DNA of 64,000 bases from MKUN01 sp964481425 (GTDB taxonomy: Bacteria; Bacteroidota; Bacteroidia; Chitinophagales; Chitinophagaceae). Position numbers and translations under genes: made by a program. The stretch's first letter is position 1. Every line of letters starts with the position of its first letter. The notes beneath the pieces are model-generated. The model saw only the letters and a program-made list of their open reading frames with translations, made no database searches and was not told where the DNA came from. The stretch lies in contig CAYZTM010000011.1 of assembly GCA_964481425.1 (NCBI GenBank), forward strand, positions 1 through 64,000, written 5' to 3'. Positions 62,161 through 64,000 of the stretch are shown here, one piece after another.

Positions 62161-64000
62161 ATGAAGAAAAAGATCCTAGCACTATGTATGGGCCTTACAA
62201 TCACTATGGCGGCGCATGCACAATTAACAGAATACTACATTGGTAGTGCAAAAAATGAAATTGCTACAGTGATACGTACCTTGCCCGATAGCTCTAATAT
62301 CATCGGAGGATACATTTACGCTCAACCAAACGCTACAGATGCCGATATTTTCATGTTAAGGGTGTCGGCCTCCGGAACAATTATGTGGCAAAAGCAATGG
62401 GGTACACCCAGGTTTGACAGGCTGGAAGACATGATCATCGCAGACAATGGTGATATCGTTGCAGTGGGTATTGCAGACCGTGATCCAAGTAATGTTTATC
62501 TTAACAATAACGGTTTTATCATTCGGGTTTCTCAAGCATCCGGGGCGTTGTTATTTCAGAATTTTGTCAGAGATGCGGCTAACACAACCGGTGGTGAAGC
62601 TTTATTCAGTGTTTGTGAACTTGATAACCATAACCTGGTTGCTGTAGGTTCACATGATCTGCGTCCCGGCTTTGTTGATGGCATGGCTTGTGTGTTTAAT
62701 ACGTCATTAGGACTGACCAACACAGACGTATTGCCGGTGCCATATGTTACTGATGAATTCCGTGGTGTCGTTGCCTGGGGTAATAGGGTATTTATCAGTG
62801 GCTTTCAGGATGCCACAACCGGAGGAAGTCTTCATGATGTACGTCTTTTGGAGTACATCCCTCCTGTAGGCATCGGACCGGGCACTATTGTGTGGTCAAG
62901 AGAATATGCATACAGCGTTCTTGCTGTCCAACAGCCTAAACTATTTACAAACAACCATTTTGCATTGAAATTACAACTGATCAATAACAGGCTTGTTGTA
63001 AATACCAGCCAGATAGATCCCTGGAATACAACTACCGCTCATAGTAAACATGCTATACTAAGAACAGATCTTAACGGTCTTACTCCAGATGTCCATATCA
63101 ACGATTATTGGACAACACCTACATGGATTGCAGCTAATAACGTAGCATTTTACGCATTGACAGATGATCATATATACCTTGCAGAAGATCCTGCAGCAGC
63201 TCTATATGACCCGGTTAATCCAACACTTGCTATCGGCGTTCATCCACTTTTCTCTGATTATGGCTCGATGAATACTTCTTCGCTTGATTACTCCCGTATT
63301 TTTACGCCCAGAGGAAACCAAACTATATTTGATATAGTTGGTACTCCAAATGGTGGTAGCCGGTACAGGCTGAATATGGCCGGGTCTGCTTTCGATGATA
63401 GTACTACATTTGGAGGCAATGACATTTTCTGGGTTACAGCTGATTCTACTGATTTCGATACAACCACTCAAAATTGTAAAACTGTATATACGCCTACTTT
63501 GAGTACATCTCCGGTAACTGTAACCACATCCAGCAATATTGTTGATGTAGTAAATGCCGACTTACCGGATAATTTTGTCGAAACTGATCCTCATTTTGAT
63601 ATAAAAGATGCATGCAAGGGCGATAACCAGGGCTGTTTCGATAATGCATCGCTTGTTTTATCATCATCACCCGACCCTAATGGATGTAATATTACCGCCA
63701 CCGCAAATGTCAGCTCTTCAAAAACTATTGCCGGGTACAAATGGGAGGTCACAACAATAACCGGAACAACTACGACCAAAGATGCAACTAATGCATTGTC
63801 CGACAATATTTCATTCTCACTTGGAGCTGCAAATATGGCAATAGTAAAGGTGACCATCTATGCTGTAGATATGGATAATAATCAGTGTTGCGATACTACT
63901 CTTGTCGACTCCATTACATGCAACCAGTTGCCACCATGCGAAATATATAATCCCGCACTGACCGTTACACCGCTTGCCTCTGATTCTGTGCGCAATTGTT
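62161..64000 (+). CDS. Large exported protein, C-terminus beyond the window
   Basis: An open frame from the ATG at 62161 runs at least 613 codons to the window edge without a stop. It starts with a signal peptide (MKKKILALCMGLTITMAAHA). The first ~200 residues look like propeller blades of secreted Bacteroidota proteins (ADIFMLRVSASGTIMWQKQW, NGDIVAVG, NRVFISGFQD). From about residue 500 there are cysteine-bearing Ig/PKD-like segments (NGCNITATANVSSS, YKWEVTT). A T9SS sorting domain would be expected past the edge but is not seen. It starts 138 nt after the LytTR regulator. Confidence 0.82.
   Translation, partial: MKKKILALCMGLTITMAAHAQLTEYYIGSAKNEIATVIRTLPDSSNIIGGYIYAQPNATDADIFMLRVSASGTIMWQKQWGTPRFDRLEDMIIADNGDIVAVGIADRDPSNVYLNNNGFIIRVSQASGALLFQNFVRDAANTTGGEALFSVCELDNHNLVAVGSHDLRPGFVDGMACVFNTSLGLTNTDVLPVPYVTDEFRGVVAWGNRVFISGFQDATTGGSLHDVRLLEYIPPVGIGPGTIVWSREYAYSVLAVQQPKLFTNNHFALKLQLINNRLVVNTSQIDPWNTTTAHSKHAILRTDLNGLTPDVHINDYWTTPTWIAANNVAFYALTDDHIYLAEDPAAALYDPVNPTLAIGVHPLFSDYGSMNTSSLDYSRIFTPRGNQTIFDIVGTPNGGSRYRLNMAGSAFDDSTTFGGNDIFWVTADSTDFDTTTQNCKTVYTPTLSTSPVTVTTSSNIVDVVNADLPDNFVETDPHFDIKDACKGDNQGCFDNASLVLSSSPDPNGCNITATANVSSSKTIAGYKWEVTTITGTTTTKDATNALSDNISFSLGAANMAIVKVTIYAVDMDNNQCCDTTLVDSITCNQLPPCEIYNPALTVTPLASDSVRNC

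Overview
The window is a chromosomal segment of a Bacteroidota bacterium, most likely of the Chitinophagaceae or a close relative. This rests on several signs. Many exported proteins carry type IX secretion (T9SS) C-terminal sorting domains of both the YPNP type and the gliding/CHU_C type. At least ten genes have the TAnnTTTG -7 box used by the Bacteroidota primary sigma factor, and most genes lack a Shine-Dalgarno site. A darB-darA pair of the flexirubin/dialkylresorcinol type sits at the left edge, and there is a fused E1 alpha/beta 2-oxoacid dehydrogenase. I see no phage, integrase, transposase, CRISPR array, tRNA or rRNA. It reads as ordinary chromosome rich in surface proteins.

Layout. 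1-5.4 kb: darA (cut by the edge), darB, an HtrA/DegP protease and elongation factor G. 5.4-13.7 kb: an outer-membrane protein, an NHL-propeller protein, an EGF-type lipoprotein, a TPR sensor kinase, an exported four-cysteine protein, a cupredoxin, a DoxX protein and two related small cysteine-rich lipoproteins. 14.1-20.6 kb: two tandem giant adhesin-like CHU_C proteins that share their C-terminal halves. 20.6-21.4 kb: a gene-free stretch packed with dispersed hairpin repeats, two families of which recur near 6.2 and 7.9 kb. 21.4-31.5 kb: ribosomal protein S1 (TTG start with a perfect Shine-Dalgarno), an RprXY-like two-component pair, a 1,771-residue subtilase and a 57-residue membrane peptide. 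31.5-39.1 kb: fused E1 dehydrogenase (interrupted only by an assembly N-run), then YfhO, acyltransferase, flippase and KirBac channel genes on the other strand. 39.1-44.9 kb: a five-gene operon with three MscS channels, an APC permease and a DUF3224 protein. 45.1-51.3 kb: a coiled-coil periplasmic protein and two beta-propeller T9SS clients (SBBP and RCC1). 51.5-58.1 kb: ornithine aminotransferase, a VIT1/CCC1 transporter, truA, a membrane protein with an in-frame stop near its start, and the tyrosine-catabolic enzymes HppD and HmgA. 58.3-64 kb: a propeller-type LytS kinase, its LytTR regulator and a large exported protein cut by the right edge.

How it fits together. Export and surface display dominate: seven T9SS clients are certain and an eighth is likely. 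Both two-component pairs stand directly upstream of a giant exported protein. Tyrosine breakdown (hppD, hmgA) and arginine/ornithine breakdown (rocD) form a catabolic block. The MscS/APC/KirBac group suggests osmotic or ion homeostasis.

I found no clearly new molecular machine. The best leads for something undescribed are the MscS-DUF3224-APC-MscS-MscS operon, the two intergenic repeat families with conserved folding, the Shine-Dalgarno-dependent TTG start of S1, and the exported CxxC-CxxC protein.
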